The notes below the pieces were generated by a model, which worked only from the letters and a program-made list of their open reading frames with translations, searched no databases and was not told the DNA's origin. A stretch of 64,000 nt of DNA from Candidatus Krumholzibacteriia bacterium (GTDB lineage Bacteria; Krumholzibacteriota; Krumholzibacteriia; LZORAL124-64-63): NCBI GenBank assembly GCA_016744705.1, contig JADGDU010000018.1:37625-101624 (forward strand), in the 5' to 3' direction. Each line of letters opens with the position of its first letter. Position 1 is the stretch's first letter. This document shows, piece by piece, positions 26,655 to 36,218 of this stretch. A program made the position numbers and the translations under genes.

Positions 26655-27248
26655 ATGAAAAAACTACTCATTGTTTCGTTGCTCCTTCTGGCTTTCAGTG
26701 TGCCCACCTCGGCCATGGCTGCTGGTGATAACGCATTTGGACTTTCTTGGAGCAGTGCTATTGGAACCGGCGAGACCGCCGATTTTATCTCCGGTTTTCA
26801 GGCTCGGGGAGTCAATCTCGAGTACCGCAAACGTGTGACTTCCAATATGTATTGGGGCCTGAATGTTGGCTACAACGTACTTTCGGATTCCGGAAATGAA
26901 ACTATTTTCGCTGATCATGTACAGGCCACTGGAAAATGGGGCAAATACATCAACGCCGTGCCCATTTACATGGCCGCCTTTTATGAGTTCGGCCCTAAAA
27001 AGGTTCGGTCCGGACGGTTTTATGTCGGCATGAATGCCGGGACCGCCTGGATTGAGAAAAAGTCATCTTTGGGCCTCTATACCATCGAAGATGACAACTG
27101 GCATGTGGCTATGGCCCCGGAAATTGGTTACAAAATGCCTTGGGATTCTTTTGTGGGACATGTGAGCATGCGATATAACTACATGTTCGATGCGGGAGAA
27201 ACCGGTAAGCAATCCTGGCTGGAGTTCAGGATCGGCTTCGGGCTTTAG
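26655..27248 (+). CDS. Small outer-membrane beta-barrel protein
   Basis: 197-residue exported protein. The signal peptide is KKLLIVSLLLLAFSVPTSAMA. The mature chain is ~8 alternating strands with aromatic girdles (MYWGLNVGYNVLSD, IYMAAFYEFGP, RFYVGMNAGTAWIE, HVSMRYNYMFDAG, WLEFRIGFGL), like OmpX/OmpW-size barrels. AAAGGAG is seven to eight bases before the ATG. It is paired with the DUF4136 lipoprotein and ends at a strong terminator. No specific function is visible. Confidence 0.7.
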   Translation: MKKLLIVSLLLLAFSVPTSAMAAGDNAFGLSWSSAIGTGETADFISGFQARGVNLEYRKRVTSNMYWGLNVGYNVLSDSGNETIFADHVQATGKWGKYINAVPIYMAAFYEFGPKKVRSGRFYVGMNAGTAWIEKKSSLGLYTIEDDNWHVAMAPEIGYKMPWDSFVGHVSMRYNYMFDAGETGKQSWLEFRIGFGL

Positions 27249-27267
27249 GCTCAGGCGACATCTCAAT

Positions 27268-27303
27268 AAAAAGGCCGGCTTCTGAGGAAGCCGGCCTTTT
27301 TTT
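27268..27303. terminator. Strong bidirectional terminator
   Basis: GGCCGGCTTC and GAAGCCGGCC pair around TGAG, flanked by A5 and T7. It separates the small barrel gene (plus) from the YCII-like gene (minus). Confidence 0.92.
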
Positions 27304-27318
27304 GTCCTGACGGAAAAC

Positions 27319-27720
27319 CTATTTGCCTCCGACAACCAATCCGGTAGGGGCAAACCAGGAATAGAGGTCAACCTTATACATGCCGTTTTTTACATTGGGG
27401 GCCATTTCCATAATGTCCAGGGCCTCATATTTGTTTTTGAGATTAAAAATGACGATGAACTCAACATCGGTTTCGTCATTGACCAAGCCAGCGCTCACTA
27501 CAAGTCCTTTTTTGGCGGCTTTTTTGATGTTGGCAATGACTTCCATGCGGTTATCCATACCCTCTTGGGAATTCTGAGATTGCCACTTGGGGCCGTGCTT
27601 AACCATGGCCACATGGTACATCTGCATGGGAGCTGATTTGGGAGCATCCTGAGCTACAGCTGGCATGGCGCTGACAATCAGGAAGAGGATGGCAGTGATC
27701 AGGAAGGTGAACCGTTTCAT
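27319..27720 (-). CDS. Secreted YCII-like small protein
   Basis: 133-residue exported protein with a signal peptide ending AVAQD (~24). The mature ~105 residues have the ferredoxin-like pattern of YCII-related/dimeric alpha-beta barrel proteins: MYHVAMVKHGPKWQ, NIKKAAKKGLVVSAGLVN, DVEFIVIFNLKNKYEALDIM and YKVDLYSWFAP. Most YCII proteins are cytosolic, so a secreted version is unusual. AGAGG precedes the ATG. Its role is unknown. Confidence 0.6.
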   Translation of the reverse strand: MKRFTFLITAILFLIVSAMPAVAQDAPKSAPMQMYHVAMVKHGPKWQSQNSQEGMDNRMEVIANIKKAAKKGLVVSAGLVNDETDVEFIVIFNLKNKYEALDIMEMAPNVKNGMYKVDLYSWFAPTGLVVGGK

Positions 27721-27843
27721 GAAAAGACCTCTTAGGAAAAATGACTGTTATGGGATGGAGCAGAAGGCTGCTGCCAAGACTCTACTGGGGTAAATAATAC
27801 ATGCAGAAGCTTCCCTGTGGCAAACCCTTCTGGCTATTTGCAC

Positions 27844-27874
27844 AAAAAAAGTGCCGGAAGAAATCTTCCGGCAC
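27844..27874 (-). terminator. Terminator of the acetate-symporter operon
   Basis: GTGCCGGAAGA and TCTTCCGGCAC pair around AA. On the minus strand the stem is followed by seven T. It lies 16 bases after the end of the ActP-like gene. Confidence 0.9.
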
Positions 27875-27889
27875 TCTTGAAAGGCGAAT

Positions 27890-29758
27890 TTAAGCTTCGG
27901 TCTTCTTCTGTGTCATCAGCGAAACCACAACCAAAGTGATAAAGCTGAGAGGAATGGAAATCAATCCAGGATTGCTGAAGGGAATCAGCGCCGTATCGGG
28001 ATCCAGCCCGTAGCGGGTGTACATGCTGGGGGAGGCCAGAATCAGGCCCAGAGCCGAGATAATACCCACGGTGATAGAGGCGGTGATGCCTTTGGCAGTG
28101 GTTTTATCCCAGAAAAGCAGCATGATGATGGCGGGAAGGTTGGCCGATGCTGCCACCGCAAAGGCCCAGCCCACCAGGAACGAAACATTCATACCCTGGA
28201 AGAGAATTCCCAGAATGATCGCCAGCAGTCCTACCGCAAATGCAGCAACTTTCCCGGCTTTCACTTTTTTCTGTTCGGTCATGTTCATGTTGGCAAATCG
28301 GTCCATCAGATCGTGAGCCACTGCTCCTGAGGCCGCAATGATCAAACCACTGACGGTGCCCAGCACGGTGGCAAAAGCAATGGCTGATATGATGGCAAAG
28401 AGAATGGTTCCGAAGGAACGAGCCAACAGCGGAGCGGACATGTTGTTGCTCAATGGGTTGACCACGGCGTTGACCATGGCGCCCAATCCCATGAACAAAG
28501 TGAGGATATAAAAGAACCCAATGGCTGAAATGGCTACGATGGTTGATTTACGGGCTGCCGCCGGGCTGGCCACTGTATAGTACCTAATCAGAATGTGGGG
28601 CAGTGCGGCGGTACCGCAGAACAATGCCAGCATCAATGAAATGAAGTCAAATTTCTGCAAGGCAGAGCCATCAACTTTGAATTTCAATCCGGGTCTCATG
28701 ATCCGGTTTCCTTCAGTGAGGATGGGATAATGGGCCGTAATGGCTGACCCGTCCAGAGCCTTGAATTTAGCGGTTTGCCACCGTTGAACCTTGGTTTCCT
28801 TGTCACCCAAGAGGGAGAGGAAGCGGCTGATGGAAAGGTTCCGCTGCGTAGCTTCATCTCCGGTTTTTCCGGCGATTTGAGTCAGGTTACCCACTTGGCG
28901 CAAATGGTTCTCCGCCGAAGCTTCCTTGCCATTGATTAAGTGTTGGCCATTTGGGGTTTTGGCTTCCCACTGAATTTCTTTGAGCAGGGGATCGGGCCCG
29001 TCGTTCAGAACCATCCACCAGCTGGTTGAGGCATCTGAAAGTTTGACAAATTTGTGGCCTTTGAATTCCTGGGTCTCCAGAATGGAGGCAGGAGAAAGGG
29101 CCGATAGGGTGCTTTCCTGATAAGTATGGAAGGGAACCAGGCCACCTTGGTCAGGTTCAGTGCTCAACCCTCGCACCATAACGGCAATGACCACAATGGT
29201 GGAGAAGAGGATCAACAGCCCACCCTTGAGGAATTGCACATAAGTGGTGGAGGTCATGCCGGCGGTGGCAACAATGGTGATGACAATGGCGCCCACCATG
29301 ATCACGCCCACGTAATGGGGAAGGCCCAACAGAGGTTCCACCAGCACACCGGCGCCCACCATCTGCGGAATGAGGTAAAAGATAGAGACGATGAGAGTAC
29401 TGACGGCAGCGGCCAGCTTGATACCGCGGCTATCAAATTTGGCATCCAGGGCATCGGTAAAGGTGTACTTGCCCAGGCGTTTCATGGGTTCTGCCACCAC
29501 AAAAAGGGCAACCATCCATCCGGCCAGGTATCCGATGGAATAGAGAAAGCCATCGTAACCGGCGGTGGCGATCATGCCGCAAATACCCAGGAACGAGGCG
29601 GCAGAGAGATAATCTCCGGCAAAGGCGATACCGTTGACAGCCCAGTGAATTTGACCACCGGCCGCAAAATAACCCGAGGCTGATTGGGATTTGCGGGCGA
29701 AATAGAAGGAGAGCCATAGAACAGCTATGACAAAAACGAGAAAAATAATGATCGCCAT
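27890..29758 (-). CDS. actP: ActP-like sodium:acetate/solute symporter
   Basis: 622-residue inner-membrane symporter of the sodium:solute (SSS) family. It opens VLWLSFYFARKSQSASGYFAAGG and then has the signature GDYLSAASFLGICGMIA, SIGYLAGWMVALFVVAEPM and TTYVQFLKG. About 13 membrane segments are seen. A polar stretch at roughly residues 195-345 is longer than in E. coli ActP (549 residues total) and lies between membrane segments. The start ATG shares a base with the stop of the DUF485 gene (TAATG), which is the usual yjcH-actP arrangement and supports acetate or a short monocarboxylate as the substrate. Confidence 0.87.
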   Translation of the reverse strand: MAIIIFLVFVIAVLWLSFYFARKSQSASGYFAAGGQIHWAVNGIAFAGDYLSAASFLGICGMIATAGYDGFLYSIGYLAGWMVALFVVAEPMKRLGKYTFTDALDAKFDSRGIKLAAAVSTLIVSIFYLIPQMVGAGVLVEPLLGLPHYVGVIMVGAIVITIVATAGMTSTTYVQFLKGGLLILFSTIVVIAVMVRGLSTEPDQGGLVPFHTYQESTLSALSPASILETQEFKGHKFVKLSDASTSWWMVLNDGPDPLLKEIQWEAKTPNGQHLINGKEASAENHLRQVGNLTQIAGKTGDEATQRNLSISRFLSLLGDKETKVQRWQTAKFKALDGSAITAHYPILTEGNRIMRPGLKFKVDGSALQKFDFISLMLALFCGTAALPHILIRYYTVASPAAARKSTIVAISAIGFFYILTLFMGLGAMVNAVVNPLSNNMSAPLLARSFGTILFAIISAIAFATVLGTVSGLIIAASGAVAHDLMDRFANMNMTEQKKVKAGKVAAFAVGLLAIILGILFQGMNVSFLVGWAFAVAASANLPAIIMLLFWDKTTAKGITASITVGIISALGLILASPSMYTRYGLDPDTALIPFSNPGLISIPLSFITLVVVSLMTQKKTEA

Positions 29759-30045
29759 TACTGCACCTCTCCATCGTCATTGTTGAGTTCATTTTCTTTG
29801 ATGATACAGGCTTGGTTATAAATCAAAGCGAGAATCAGAGCGAAAACAATCAGGCCGAATCCGTAGACCACGGCCAGGTTCAGTCCCAGAAAAATAGTTT
29901 TTTCCATGGTGATAGGGCTAATGACATTCAAGGCTACAAAACCGGCATAAACGGCGGCGTAGACCAGGAACATCCATACTCCGAGTTTTGATTTGTAGTT
30001 TTGGGCGTGATCGGGGCCACCTTGTGCGGCTGGTTTGTGCAGCAT
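29758..30045 (-). CDS. yjcH: DUF485 (YjcH-like) inner-membrane protein
   Basis: 95-residue membrane protein with two helices (LGVWMFLVYAAVYAGFVALN and LGLNLAVVYGFGLIVFALIL), as in DUF485/YjcH, which is almost always encoded before an acetate symporter and probably assists it. The frame is open to 30117, but ATG 30045 has GGAGG six bases upstream. Its stop overlaps the symporter start. Confidence 0.87.
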   Translation of the reverse strand: MLHKPAAQGGPDHAQNYKSKLGVWMFLVYAAVYAGFVALNVISPITMEKTIFLGLNLAVVYGFGLIVFALILALIYNQACIIKENELNNDDGEVQ

Positions 30046-30127
30046 CCGTATCCTCCAGGGTGTTAATTTTGGAACGGTTTCTGTTGGAAAAATAACACCT
30101 TTGGGGTAGGCGTTCAAGCCATAAAGA

Positions 30128-30153
30128 AACGGGAGCCCCTATAGGCTCCCGTT
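30128..30153 (-). terminator. Terminator after the purine permease gene
   Basis: AACGGGAGCC and GGCTCCCGTT form a 10-bp stem with a 6-base loop. On the minus strand TCTTTAT follows. It lies between the permease gene and the YjcH-like gene. Confidence 0.75.
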
Positions 30154-30178
30154 ATCTCTGCACAAAACCCAAAGGTTG

Positions 30179-31474
30179 TCAATGAGCTGTCAGAATAACA
30201 TCCAAAACTGAAAAGGCACCAATTCCCCACATGAAGGGATGAATTTTGCTGGCCTTACCGGAAGCGGCAGTCACCACCACATAAGCGATGAAGCCAAAGG
30301 CCAATCCCATACTGATGCTGTAAGTCAGAGGCATGAGGATGATTGTTAGAAACGCGGGCAGTCCTTTTTCAAAAGAATTGAATTGGATGTTGGCCACATT
30401 TTTGAACATGTAGACACCCACAATGATCAGTGCGGGGGCCGTGGCAAAGGCCGGGACAATGCCAATGATGGGAGTGATGAACAAGGCCAGCAGGAACATG
30501 ACTCCGGTGGCGACGTTGGCCAGGCCGGTGCGGGCACCGGCAGCAATTCCCGCTCCGGATTCGATGAAGGAAGTGGTGGTGCTGGATCCCATAAGAGAGC
30601 CGGCAATGGTGGCCACCGCGTCAGCCTCAAGCACTCTGTCGATGCGGTCGATGGAGCCATCCTCGTTGACCAGGTCAGCTTCGTAGGAGCAGGCTACGAT
30701 GGTGCCCACTGAGTCGAAGAGGTCCACAAACATGAAGGAAAAAATTGCTCCCCACATGCCCCATTTGATGGCATTCATAATGTCCATCTTCATAAATATG
30801 GGACTGATGCTGGGGGGAGGACTGAATACGGTACCGGGTACGGCCACTTCTTTGAAAATTACTCCCAGCAAGGTGGTGCTCAGGATACCAATAAGAATGG
30901 CGCCTTTCACTTTCTTGATTTCCAGGATGGTAATGACCAACAGGCCCACCAAGCCCAGAATAACTGGCGTGGAAAGAGTGCCAAGGCTTACCAGAGTGGC
31001 TGGGTTGTCGACAATGAGTCCCAAGTTTTGAAAGCCGATGAAAGTTATGAAAAGCCCAATTCCTGAGGCGATGGCCAACCTCAATTCAAAGGGTATGGCG
31101 GCAATCACATGCTTACGCACACCAAAAATAGTCATCAGGAGGAAAACGATACCGGAGATGAAGACCACTCCGAGGGCTGTTTGCCAGGTGATACCCTTGC
31201 CGATGACCAGACTGTAGGCAAAAAAGGCGTTCAGGCCCATACCCGGGGCCATGGCAAAGGGAACGTTAGCCCAAAGGCCAGCCAATATGGTACCGAAGGC
31301 GGCAGCCAGGATGGTGGCTGTGATGAGGGCCCCTTTGTCCATGCCGGTGGCGCTGAGGATGTTTGGGTTGACGAAAATGATGTAACCCATGGTGAGAAAT
31401 GTGGTGACACCTGCAGTGATTTCCCTGGATGCGGTGGTTTTGTTCGCTTCCAGTTTGAATAGGGATTCGAGCAT
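30179..31474 (-). CDS. NCS2-type adenine/guanine/hypoxanthine permease (AzgA-like)
   Basis: 431-residue inner-membrane nucleobase transporter. The N-terminus LFKLEANKTTASREITAGVTTF with LTMGYIIFVNPNILS is the hallmark of the AzgA/PbuG/GhxP branch of NCS2. Later FVDLFDSVGT, the conserved ADAVATIAGSLMGSSTTTS and FIESGAGIAAGARTGL are present, with ~13 membrane segments. ATG 31474 is chosen because GAAAGGAAA precedes it; an upstream in-frame start at 31489 lacks one. It is divergent from the sensor kinase gene. I saw no purine riboswitch in the leader. Confidence 0.9.
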   Translation of the reverse strand: MLESLFKLEANKTTASREITAGVTTFLTMGYIIFVNPNILSATGMDKGALITATILAAAFGTILAGLWANVPFAMAPGMGLNAFFAYSLVIGKGITWQTALGVVFISGIVFLLMTIFGVRKHVIAAIPFELRLAIASGIGLFITFIGFQNLGLIVDNPATLVSLGTLSTPVILGLVGLLVITILEIKKVKGAILIGILSTTLLGVIFKEVAVPGTVFSPPPSISPIFMKMDIMNAIKWGMWGAIFSFMFVDLFDSVGTIVACSYEADLVNEDGSIDRIDRVLEADAVATIAGSLMGSSTTTSFIESGAGIAAGARTGLANVATGVMFLLALFITPIIGIVPAFATAPALIIVGVYMFKNVANIQFNSFEKGLPAFLTIILMPLTYSISMGLAFGFIAYVVVTAASGKASKIHPFMWGIGAFSVLDVILTAH

Positions 31475-31635
31475 GGTTTTTCCTTTCAACCCTTGGTGGC
31501 TAGTCGGTACCTCAGCGCATCATAAACGGTTTTAATGGGAAAATCATTGTCAACCTTGCGTATTTTTGTGATAGCTTTGACAGACATTCATATTTTGGCT
31601 CAGGAGTCTTTAGTTCAGTTTGGGGCAAGGAAGCC

Positions 31636-33789
31636 ATGTCGGTAGAACACAAAGAACATTCCAAGGGTGGGCGATTGTCTGACATTTGGGAAATGTCGAG
31701 AAATTTCATTCTATTGGCATTGGTCCTGGCGGCCATTGTCATGACTTGGATTTTCAACTGGGAAGATCCAGACCCACCCACTGCCACTCGTCTCGCTTGG
31801 CGAATCAACCATAATATTTCCCAGGCCCAACTTTGGACTCAGGAATTTCCCAGGGAAGGGAAAGCCCATGACCTGGAAAAAATACTATCCATTTACGATA
31901 GGTCCGTTCTTTTGGTCAGAGTCTCACTGGATGGGGGGGAAATTGAGGGAGTTCCCATTGCCGCGGTTCAAAGCCAAGCATTGCGCTCAGAAATGGAAGA
32001 AATTGGACGCTTGGTTGGGCAAATAAAAAATACTACAAACTCTTTTCTATCTCTGGATGCAGGTACTGAAGGTGCCGATGATATTGCCCGGCTCCTGGGC
32101 AGCCAATATCAAGAATCGAAAAAACTCACCAGTCATTTAATCACTTCTTCCACAGAGCATCTCGCGCATCATCGAAAGGTTTTTCAACTTTTCCAAATCA
32201 TTTTGGTGGTTCTGGCAACCGGCTTTTTCCTGGCGATTGTTCTGCACTACAGAAAAGTGCAGACAGAGAAATACCAGGCCGTGAATTTGATGGGGCAGAG
32301 TGAAGAGCGAAGAAAGTTGGCTCTTGAAGGAGCAAACCTGGGCACCTGGGATTGGGACCTTAATTCGGGGGCGGTGGTATTCAACAAGCGCTGGCAGGAT
32401 ATGCTTGGCCTTGAGGGGCAGGTTGAGTCCACTTTTAAATTTTGGGAGAAACTCATTCATCCGGATGATTTGCCTCGGTTCCTTCTGGAATTGAATGCCA
32501 GTTTATCAGGCGAATCGACCCGTTTGTACAGTGAATACCGCATGTGGGCAATACGGGGGCATTGGATCTGGGTTTTGGCATTGGGAAAGGTTTTAGAGCG
32601 GGATGCAGAGGGCAATCCCCTGCGTGCTGCAGGAACTCACCTGGATATTACTCATCGAAAAATCATTGAGCTTGAGCTAAAAAGGGAAAAAGAAAGAGCG
32701 CAAAAATATCTGGATTTGGCGGGGGGTATTTTTGTTGCACTTGATGCCCAGGGCATTGTGACCATGATAAATCGAAAAGGTTGTCAGGTACTGGGGTATC
32801 CAGAAGAATATATCGTGGGCAAAAACTGGATAGAAAACTTTGTCCCGAAACGTATCCAGCAGACAGTGCAACGTGTCGCCCATGGCTTACTATATGAAAA
32901 ATCCGTCAACAATGAACATGCGGTTAACTCCCTTCGGACTGCAGAAGGAAAGGAGGTTCTGGTCGCTTGGCACAACGTCCCTTTGCATAATGGAGAGGGC
33001 AAAATCATCGGTCATCTCAGTTCAGGCGCAGATATCACACAACAGCATATGCATGAACTGTCTCTGGAAAAGTACCGTCAGCGATTACAATCCCTGGCGG
33101 CCCAATTGGCCATGACCGAAGACCATTTGCGGCAGGATATTGCTTCTGGATTGCATGATTCCATCGGGCAGAATTTGGCGGCCTTAAAATTATCCATCGA
33201 CCTGATGGGGATGAGTCTGGATAGTGATGATGAGCTGGATCCGCCCAGCTTGCGAAAGGAAATTTCCCGGATTTCAAAAAATATAGATCATGTGGTTCAG
33301 GAAACCTGGTCTCTTTCCTTTCAGCTATCGCCACCTGGTTTGTACGAGTCGGGTTTGCGCTCCGCTCTGGAGTGGTTGGTGAATACATTCAATCAGGAGT
33401 ATGAGTGTGAGTTTTTTCTGACGCAATATGATTATCCCTTTCCTGCGGAAAAGGATGGTCGTGGTTTGCTCTTTCAAATGATTCGTGAATTGATGATCAA
33501 TGCGGCAAAACATGGTTCAGCCAGTGAAGTGAATGTTTCTCTTTCTGGAGAGGATAATTTAATTAGGGCCACCGTTGTTGATAATGGCTCTGGATTTGAC
33601 ACTGACTCCGTCCTGGGTCAAACCGGAGATGTTGGCGGGTTTGGGTTGTTTAGCATCAGGGAGCGATTGGCCTATATTTCGGGAACGCTGGAAATCGAAT
33701 CGGTGATGGGCCAGGGCACCCAAGTGGTGATAAGTTTTCCCACGGGGAATACCGAAAGTGCAGAAATGGAGTTGGTTGATGAAAGTTAA
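31636..33789 (+). CDS. PAS sensor histidine kinase, NarX/HisKA_3 type
   Basis: 717-residue membrane sensor kinase. TM1 is at ~24-41 and TM2 at ~183-203, with a ~140-residue periplasmic sensor between them that contains no recognised domain. Two PAS domains follow: ~225-350 (with PAC-like AAGTHLDITHRK) and ~358-470 (HLSSGADITQQ). The HisKA_3 dimerisation helix has the phospho-accepting His507 in ASGLHDSIGQNLAALKL. The HATPase has RELMINAAKHG, DNGSGFD and GGFGLFSIRERL. It overlaps the downstream NarL-type regulator by 11 bases, so they form one two-component system. The signal is unknown. Confidence 0.9.
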   Translation: MSVEHKEHSKGGRLSDIWEMSRNFILLALVLAAIVMTWIFNWEDPDPPTATRLAWRINHNISQAQLWTQEFPREGKAHDLEKILSIYDRSVLLVRVSLDGGEIEGVPIAAVQSQALRSEMEEIGRLVGQIKNTTNSFLSLDAGTEGADDIARLLGSQYQESKKLTSHLITSSTEHLAHHRKVFQLFQIILVVLATGFFLAIVLHYRKVQTEKYQAVNLMGQSEERRKLALEGANLGTWDWDLNSGAVVFNKRWQDMLGLEGQVESTFKFWEKLIHPDDLPRFLLELNASLSGESTRLYSEYRMWAIRGHWIWVLALGKVLERDAEGNPLRAAGTHLDITHRKIIELELKREKERAQKYLDLAGGIFVALDAQGIVTMINRKGCQVLGYPEEYIVGKNWIENFVPKRIQQTVQRVAHGLLYEKSVNNEHAVNSLRTAEGKEVLVAWHNVPLHNGEGKIIGHLSSGADITQQHMHELSLEKYRQRLQSLAAQLAMTEDHLRQDIASGLHDSIGQNLAALKLSIDLMGMSLDSDDELDPPSLRKEISRISKNIDHVVQETWSLSFQLSPPGLYESGLRSALEWLVNTFNQEYECEFFLTQYDYPFPAEKDGRGLLFQMIRELMINAAKHGSASEVNVSLSGEDNLIRATVVDNGSGFDTDSVLGQTGDVGGFGLFSIRERLAYISGTLEIESVMGQGTQVVISFPTGNTESAEMELVDES

Positions 33790-34435
33790 AATAATGTTGG
33801 TTGATGACCATGAACTGATGCGCAATGGACTGAGAACCCTTCTGGAAAGAGAAGGTGATCTGGAAATAGTTGCCGAGGCTAACAATGGCAGAAGCGCCCT
33901 GGAATTGGCTGAACAATTCAAGCCTGATGTGGTCGTCATGGATATTACTATGCCGCAGATGAGCGGAATTGTGGCCACGACCCGTTTGTGTCAGGATAAT
34001 CCGGGTATTAAAGTCCTGGGCCTATCCATGCACCCCGCTGGAAATATGGTTAGTGAAATGCTCCAGGCTGGAGCGGTGGGGTACATGACCAAAAATTGTG
34101 CTGCCGATGAATTGGTGACAGCCATTCGTTTTGTGCAGGCTGGTAAAATGTATTTGTCCCCGGAAATTTCTCGGGAGACCGTGCAAGGGTATCTGCAACA
34201 ATTGAAAAAAGAGTCGCCCGGTGCCCCCAATTCGGGAATTCTTTCTATTCGGGAGACAGAGGTTTTACAGTTGGTGGCGGAAGGCAAACCTACCAAAATT
34301 ATTGCGACGGAGCTGTGCATCAGTGAAAAAACCGTGGGTGCTCACCGCCAAAGCATCACCAACAAGCTGGGGATACGATCCGTGGCCGAGTTGACTAAGT
34401 TTGCAATACGAGAGGGACTTACTCCTCTCGATTAG
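33779..34435 (+). CDS. NarL/FixJ-type response regulator
   Basis: 218-residue DNA-binding regulator. The receiver has the acidic pocket MLVDDH and phospho-acceptor Asp55 in VVVMDITMPQMSG. The C-terminal LuxR helix-turn-helix has LSIRETEVLQLVAEGKPTK and EKTVGAHRQSITNKLGIRS. ATG 33779 is inside the kinase gene end; the frame is open back to 33758, but this start begins the receiver fold. It should be phosphorylated by the preceding kinase. A target could be the adjacent FapA/MCP/CheW genes (inference). Confidence 0.92.
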   Translation: MKVKIMLVDDHELMRNGLRTLLEREGDLEIVAEANNGRSALELAEQFKPDVVVMDITMPQMSGIVATTRLCQDNPGIKVLGLSMHPAGNMVSEMLQAGAVGYMTKNCAADELVTAIRFVQAGKMYLSPEISRETVQGYLQQLKKESPGAPNSGILSIRETEVLQLVAEGKPTKIIATELCISEKTVGAHRQSITNKLGIRSVAELTKFAIREGLTPLD

Positions 34436-34594
34436 CCTGCCAGAGTGCTTTTTTTTGCTTTTTGTAATTCTTGGGGAGTTTTCCCTATTAATGAATTCCT
34501 GTAATTAGCCGAATATATACCCAGAGAGAGGGCTGAAAGGAGCCTGGTCCCCCAGCTGGTTTGGGTGTGCGTTTTATTTTCCAGAGGAATACGA

Positions 34595-36109
34595 ATGGCA
34601 GCAATAGAAAAAACTGAAACAAATGATGTTCAAAGCGAAGCCATCGATTCCTGTGAATCGGTAGATAAGGTTTTGCAGGATTCTGCTGAATCTGCTATTC
34701 GGCCTTATGGATTGCGCGTTTCTGATGATGGGATTTCTCTTCTTCTGGATTGTCCTGATCCCTTTGCTGATTTGGAAGCTACCGTCAACCGCATAGAAAA
34801 TGATTTTAAGGAAATGGGTCTCCCTGAATTTCCCGACTCAGAAATCCTCACGAAAATTTTAGCGCAATCCTGTCAGCCGGGAGAAAATCTGATCGATTTC
34901 CCCATCATGAAAGGATGGCTACCCACAGTTAGCATCGATGGTCGGTTGGAATGGGAGCAGGACTTCTTTTCAGAAGAAAAGGTTTCCGAAGATGAAGAGG
35001 ATTGCCATGATTTCTGGGATCAAAATGACCAACAATCTGTGACGAAAGACCAACTTTTGGCTCGAGTCATTCATCCGATCCCGGGGGAACCGGGCCTTGA
35101 TGTATTCAGCCGGGAAATACCCGTACCCAAACCCAATGCCATCAAAATGCGTTCCGGTAAAGGCGTTCGTCAAATTGATGAAGGCCAGTGGCTGGCCTAC
35201 TATGCCGATACTTCAGGGCGGATTCGTTTCCAGGATGAGACCCTGCTTGTTGATGATGTGTACATCATTAAGGGCGACGTCAGTTTGGAGACGGGAAATA
35301 TTGCTCACACTGGCACGGTACACGTAGAGGGGGATGTTAAAACCGGGGCCACCATCGAGGCTGATGGTGACATCCTGATCAAAGGAATGATGGACCCCTG
35401 TAACATTATCTGTGGAGGGTCCTTGACCGTCATGGGTGGCATTGTGGGCCAGGAGGGGTTCCAAATCGAAGTGCTAGGTGACGTGACGGCCACGTATATC
35501 GGTGGAGCCATGGTGCGCTGTGGTGGGAATGTCACTGTGGCCAATGAAATTGCCAATGCGGAAATCAAGGCTTCCGGTCAGGTGCTGGTACCCACCGGGC
35601 GCATCGCTGGGGGAACAGTGATTGGATGCAAGGGTATTGAAATTGCCGAGGCCGGGGGCAGTGGAGCCACGGCGACTTTGTTGATTGTTGGTTTCGATTT
35701 CACGGTAGACAGAAGAGTTGAAGCACATGAAGAGCGTATTGCCCAGCTGGAAGAGGCTCAGGACAAAATTCAGGATGTGCTGAATGCTGCTGGAATTTCT
35801 CCCAATAGTGTTCCACCGGCAGAAAATCAAGAGTTGGGTGAATTGTGGAGAAAGTCAAAAGTGATCAGTGAAACTCTTATTAAAGAGCACGCAGCCATTA
35901 GGGTGGAACTGCAAAAATCCACTCTGGTCACTGATGAAGAGGTGATAATGACCCGTGAAATCTGGTCAGGAACCACCATTCAAATTGGGCCAGAGAAGAT
36001 TGTTGTGAAATCATCCATTAAAAAACCGAGGGTGGCTCGGTTAAAAATGGAAAAAGTGCGGGTTTTGCCTTTTGGAACGGGAAATTCTTCAGATAGTACA
36101 GAAAACTAG
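34595..36109 (+). CDS. FapA/DUF342-family protein
   Basis: 504-residue cytosolic protein of the DUF342 (flagellar-assembly A) family. The N-terminal ~200 residues are acidic. The centre is a right-handed beta-helix of repeating strands (VYIIKGDVSLETGNIAHTG, VEGDVKTGATIEADGDILI, IICGGSLTVMGGIVG, ATYIGGAMVRCGGNVTVANE). After it comes a coiled coil (~375-420, ERIAQLEEAQDKIQDVL) and a short C-terminal domain. FapA in Vibrio helps place polar flagella or sense signals; bactofilin-like helices can polymerise. AGAGGAA precedes ATG 34595. It lies between a two-component system and a chemoreceptor gene. Confidence 0.83.
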   Translation: MAAIEKTETNDVQSEAIDSCESVDKVLQDSAESAIRPYGLRVSDDGISLLLDCPDPFADLEATVNRIENDFKEMGLPEFPDSEILTKILAQSCQPGENLIDFPIMKGWLPTVSIDGRLEWEQDFFSEEKVSEDEEDCHDFWDQNDQQSVTKDQLLARVIHPIPGEPGLDVFSREIPVPKPNAIKMRSGKGVRQIDEGQWLAYYADTSGRIRFQDETLLVDDVYIIKGDVSLETGNIAHTGTVHVEGDVKTGATIEADGDILIKGMMDPCNIICGGSLTVMGGIVGQEGFQIEVLGDVTATYIGGAMVRCGGNVTVANEIANAEIKASGQVLVPTGRIAGGTVIGCKGIEIAEAGGSGATATLLIVGFDFTVDRRVEAHEERIAQLEEAQDKIQDVLNAAGISPNSVPPAENQELGELWRKSKVISETLIKEHAAIRVELQKSTLVTDEEVIMTREIWSGTTIQIGPEKIVVKSSIKKPRVARLKMEKVRVLPFGTGNSSDSTEN

Positions 36110-36218
36110 TACTTCTCCCTATTAGGAATCTTCATTTCGTCTCGATAATACAAGTAGATATTCAATAAGGTCAGCCACCTTTCACTGGTAGGAAATGATA
36201 ATTTCAGGAGGAATCGGA

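Noticed and set aside
31475..31635. Purine riboswitch in the leader of the AzgA-like permease gene
   Set aside because: I looked on the minus strand for the paired stems and conserved junction of a purine aptamer and found none.
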